Assembly: GCA_900771195.1 (NCBI GenBank) | Contig: CAAGMZ010000025.1 | Coordinates: 1 to 6,906 of the forward strand | Length of the DNA: 6,906 nucleotides | Source: Lachnospiraceae bacterium | GTDB lineage: Bacteria > Bacillota > Clostridia > Lachnospirales > Lachnospiraceae | Direction of reading: 5' to 3' | In this document: positions 4,680 to 6,906 of the stretch, one piece after another | Layout: the number at the start of each line of letters is the position of its first letter | Numbering within the stretch: the stretch's first letter is position 1 | The notes under the pieces: model-generated | The model's input: the letters and a program-made list of their open reading frames with translations, nothing else | Databases searched by the model: none | What the model was told of the DNA's origin: nothing | Position numbers and translations under genes: made by a program

Positions 4680-6906
4680 TTACATGAAATATTTAACTCC
4701 GGACTCAAATACGTTCATTTCCTGACGTCCATATATGTTCATGGCAACTGCATCACCTTTACGTTCCACATGTGCCATCTTTCCGAATACTCTGCCGTCA
4801 GGACTGGTGATTCCTTCAATGGCGCTGTAGGAACCGTTTACATTCCACTCTTCATCCATGGTAGGATTTCCGTCTATATCCACATACTGGGTTGCCACCA
4901 TTCCATCTGCAAAAAGTCTTCTTATCCACTCATCATCGGCAACAAATCTTCCTTCACCGTGTGAAGCAGGTGTTACATATACGCCGCCAAGCTCTGCACC
5001 GGCAAGCCATGGAGACTTGTTGGATACGACCTTTGTGTATACCATCTTCGATACATGACGTCCGATTGTATTCATTGTCAGTGTAGGCGAATCAGGCTTC
5101 TGCTCTGTAATTTTTCCATACGGTACAAGTCCCAGCTTTATAAGTGCCTGGAAACCATTGCATATTCCGAGGGCGAGTCCGTCGCGCTCATTGAGCAGCC
5201 TGTCAACAGCCTCCTTAATCTTGGCATTTCTGAACGCGGTAGCAAAAAACTTTGCTGACCCGTCCGGCTCATCACCTGCGGAGAATCCTCCCGGAAACAT
5301 GATTATCTGAGCCCGGCTGATTGCTTTCTCAAACTCGTCAACCGAATCTCTGATATCTTCGGCAGTAAGATTCCTGAACACCTTGGTAATCACATTGGCT
5401 CCGGCCTTCTCAAAAGCCTTTGTGCTGTCATACTCGCAGTTGGTTCCGGGGAACACCGGGATGAATACCGTAGGCTTTGCAACCTTGTTCTTGCATACAT
5501 AAATGCTGTCTGCTTTGTAAACCGGAGTATCCATCCTGCTTCCGCCCTTGACTGCCACTGTCGGGAACACCTTTTCCAAAGGCTTTTTCCACTGTGCTAC
5601 AGCCTCTTCTACGCTTATCACCGCGTTGCCGCATGTAAATGCGCCATCATCCGTAACCTTGCCGACAACCTTATAGCTGCATCCTATACAATCAAGCAGT
5701 GATGCGTCTGCCTCAGCAACAATGCATCCGTACTTTGGTGCAAAAAACTCATTGCTGTCAAAAGAACTGTCTATGGAAACACCCATCTTGTTTCCGAATG
5801 CCATCTTGCTGACAGCTTCCACAACGCCCTTTGCTCCGAGAGTATATGCGCTGACCAATGCCTTATCCTTAATAGCCTTTGATACGGCTCTGTAAAGCTC
5901 CATAACCTTCTCATACTCCGGAAGATTGTATTTATCACGCTCAAGCTCAAAGAGCACGATTGTGTTTCCTGCCTTCTTAAATTCAGGAGTTATAATGTCC
6001 CTGCTGCTTCCCGTATCAACGGCAAACGATACAAGTGTGTTGGGAACATCCATTTCATCGAATGTTCCGGACATGCTGTCCTTGCCTCCGATTGAAGGAA
6101 GTCCAAATCCCATCTGCGCATCATAGGCTCCGAGAAGTGCCTTCATAGGCTCGCCCCATCTTGAGGGCTCGCCTGTCATTCTTCCAAAATACTCCTGGAA
6201 TGTGAAGCGGATTTTGCTGAAGTCTCCGCCTGCACACACGATTTTGGACATTGACTCAACCACCGCATATACGGCGCCATGGTATGCACTCCAGGTTGAG
6301 AGATACGGGTCAAAACCGTAACTCATCATTGTCACGAAATCAGTGGTTCCTGAAAGCACAGGAAGCTTTGCTACCATTGTCTGGACTTCCGAAAGCTGGT
6401 ACTTTCCGCCATATGGCATGAATACTGAGCCCGCTCCTATTGAGCCGTCGAACATCTCAACAAGTCCCTTCTGTGAGCATACATTCAAATCAGCCAGCGT
6501 ATCAAGCCACTTTTCTTTTACATCTTCTACCGCCGGTGTTCCGAAAAATCTGTCCTCCTCAGCTTCGGAAGGCATCTTAACGACCACATCGGTTTCCTGA
6601 TGTGCACCGTTGGTATCAAGAAATGCTCTGCTGATATTAACTATATCCTTGCCTCTCCACTGAAGTACAAGTCTCTTCTCCTCAGTAACTTCGGCAACCG
6701 GTACATCCTCAAGGTTTTCCTCGCCTGCATAGCCAAGGAATTTATCAACATCCTTCGCATCTACCACAACTGCCATTCTTTCCTGTGACTCGGATATTGC
6801 AAGCTCCGTTCCGTCAAGTCCGGCGTATTTTTTGGGAACCTTATCCAACGACACTCTCAGTCCGTCTGCAAGCTCTCCGATGGCAACGGATACTCCGCCT
6901 GCGCCG
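4680..6906 (-). CDS. purL: Phosphoribosylformylglycinamidine synthase, long single-chain form (partial, C-terminal 741 residues)
   Basis: FGAM synthase uses glutamine and ATP to convert FGAR to FGAM, the fourth step of purine biosynthesis, in the cytoplasm. The reading frame is open to the right edge, so the true start is outside the window. A GTG at 6854 is internal, because the family sequence continues before it (GAGGVSVAIGELADG). Numbering from the first full codon (6905), the end of the first synthetase half comes first, then the second synthetase half with GLPSIGGKDSMSGTF at about 268-282. The glutaminase domain starts near 481 with PVFPGTNCEYDS. Its nucleophile is Cys582 in GICNGFQAL, and His649 and Glu651 in SHGEGRF complete the triad. 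The last visible motif is GRVFGKMAHVER. About 60% of a typical 1,200-plus-residue fused enzyme is present, and the fused glutaminase rules out the small PurL/PurQ/PurS arrangement. It is followed closely by lepB. Confidence 0.97.
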   Translation of the reverse strand, partial: GAGGVSVAIGELADGLRVSLDKVPKKYAGLDGTELAISESQERMAVVVDAKDVDKFLGYAGEENLEDVPVAEVTEEKRLVLQWRGKDIVNISRAFLDTNGAHQETDVVVKMPSEAEEDRFFGTPAVEDVKEKWLDTLADLNVCSQKGLVEMFDGSIGAGSVFMPYGGKYQLSEVQTMVAKLPVLSGTTDFVTMMSYGFDPYLSTWSAYHGAVYAVVESMSKIVCAGGDFSKIRFTFQEYFGRMTGEPSRWGEPMKALLGAYDAQMGFGLPSIGGKDSMSGTFDEMDVPNTLVSFAVDTGSSRDIITPEFKKAGNTIVLFELERDKYNLPEYEKVMELYRAVSKAIKDKALVSAYTLGAKGVVEAVSKMAFGNKMGVSIDSSFDSNEFFAPKYGCIVAEADASLLDCIGCSYKVVGKVTDDGAFTCGNAVISVEEAVAQWKKPLEKVFPTVAVKGGSRMDTPVYKADSIYVCKNKVAKPTVFIPVFPGTNCEYDSTKAFEKAGANVITKVFRNLTAEDIRDSVDEFEKAISRAQIIMFPGGFSAGDEPDGSAKFFATAFRNAKIKEAVDRLLNERDGLALGICNGFQALIKLGLVPYGKITEQKPDSPTLTMNTIGRHVSKMVYTKVVSNKSPWLAGAELGGVYVTPASHGEGRFVADDEWIRRLFADGMVATQYVDIDGNPTMDEEWNVNGSYSAIEGITSPDGRVFGKMAHVERKGDAVAMNIYGRQEMNVFESGVKYFM

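Noticed and set aside
4440..4964. A 174-codon plus-strand open frame opposite lepB and purL
   Set aside because: It runs antisense across the junction of two well-recognised genes, has no ribosome binding site that I see, and its peptide has no recognisable domain; it is a shadow frame.
6852..6854. GTG as the start of purL
   Set aside because: The frame stays open to the window edge and the translated residues before it match the PurL family, so it is an internal valine codon.

Overview
The window is a piece of a Gram-positive chromosome, most likely from the class Clostridia and probably the family Lachnospiraceae. This is inferred from strong AGGAGG-type ribosome binding sites, a split CpsC/CpsD tyrosine-kinase pair with a PHP-type phosphatase, a single-membrane-span signal peptidase I, a long one-chain PurL, and a small XRE regulator of a type I know from that group. 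No sequence search was possible, so the family-level placement is a judgement. There are no RNA genes, CRISPR arrays or insertion sequences that I can see.

From right to left (minus strand), 6906-4680 is the C-terminal part of purL (purine biosynthesis), cut by the window edge. It is followed 11 bases later by lepB (signal peptidase I, 4668-3961), so the two look co-transcribed. lepB converges with a small plus-strand XRE-family DNA-binding protein (3761-3952), and only 8 bases separate the two stop codons.

The AT-rich stretch 3563-3760 is the control region. It carries a near-consensus minus-strand sigma-A promoter (TTGAAT, 17 bases, TATAAT) whose spacer is filled by a 21-base inverted repeat. 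That promoter faces left into a polysaccharide operon: cpsB (PHP phosphatase), cpsC (Wzz-like membrane adaptor), cpsD (BY-kinase with a tyrosine-rich tail), a membrane-anchored protein with two Ig-like domains, and the start of a membrane-bound nucleotide-sugar dehydratase/epimerase of the CapD/PglF type, cut at base 1.

The operon fits the head of a capsule or exopolysaccharide cluster. CpsC and CpsD would form the kinase complex that controls chain polymerisation, CpsB would remove the phosphates from the CpsD tail, and the dehydratase would make a modified sugar for the repeat unit. The least familiar parts are the Ig-like protein sitting between kinase and dehydratase, and the divergent XRE gene beside a promoter-embedded palindrome, which suggests a local regulator-operator pair.
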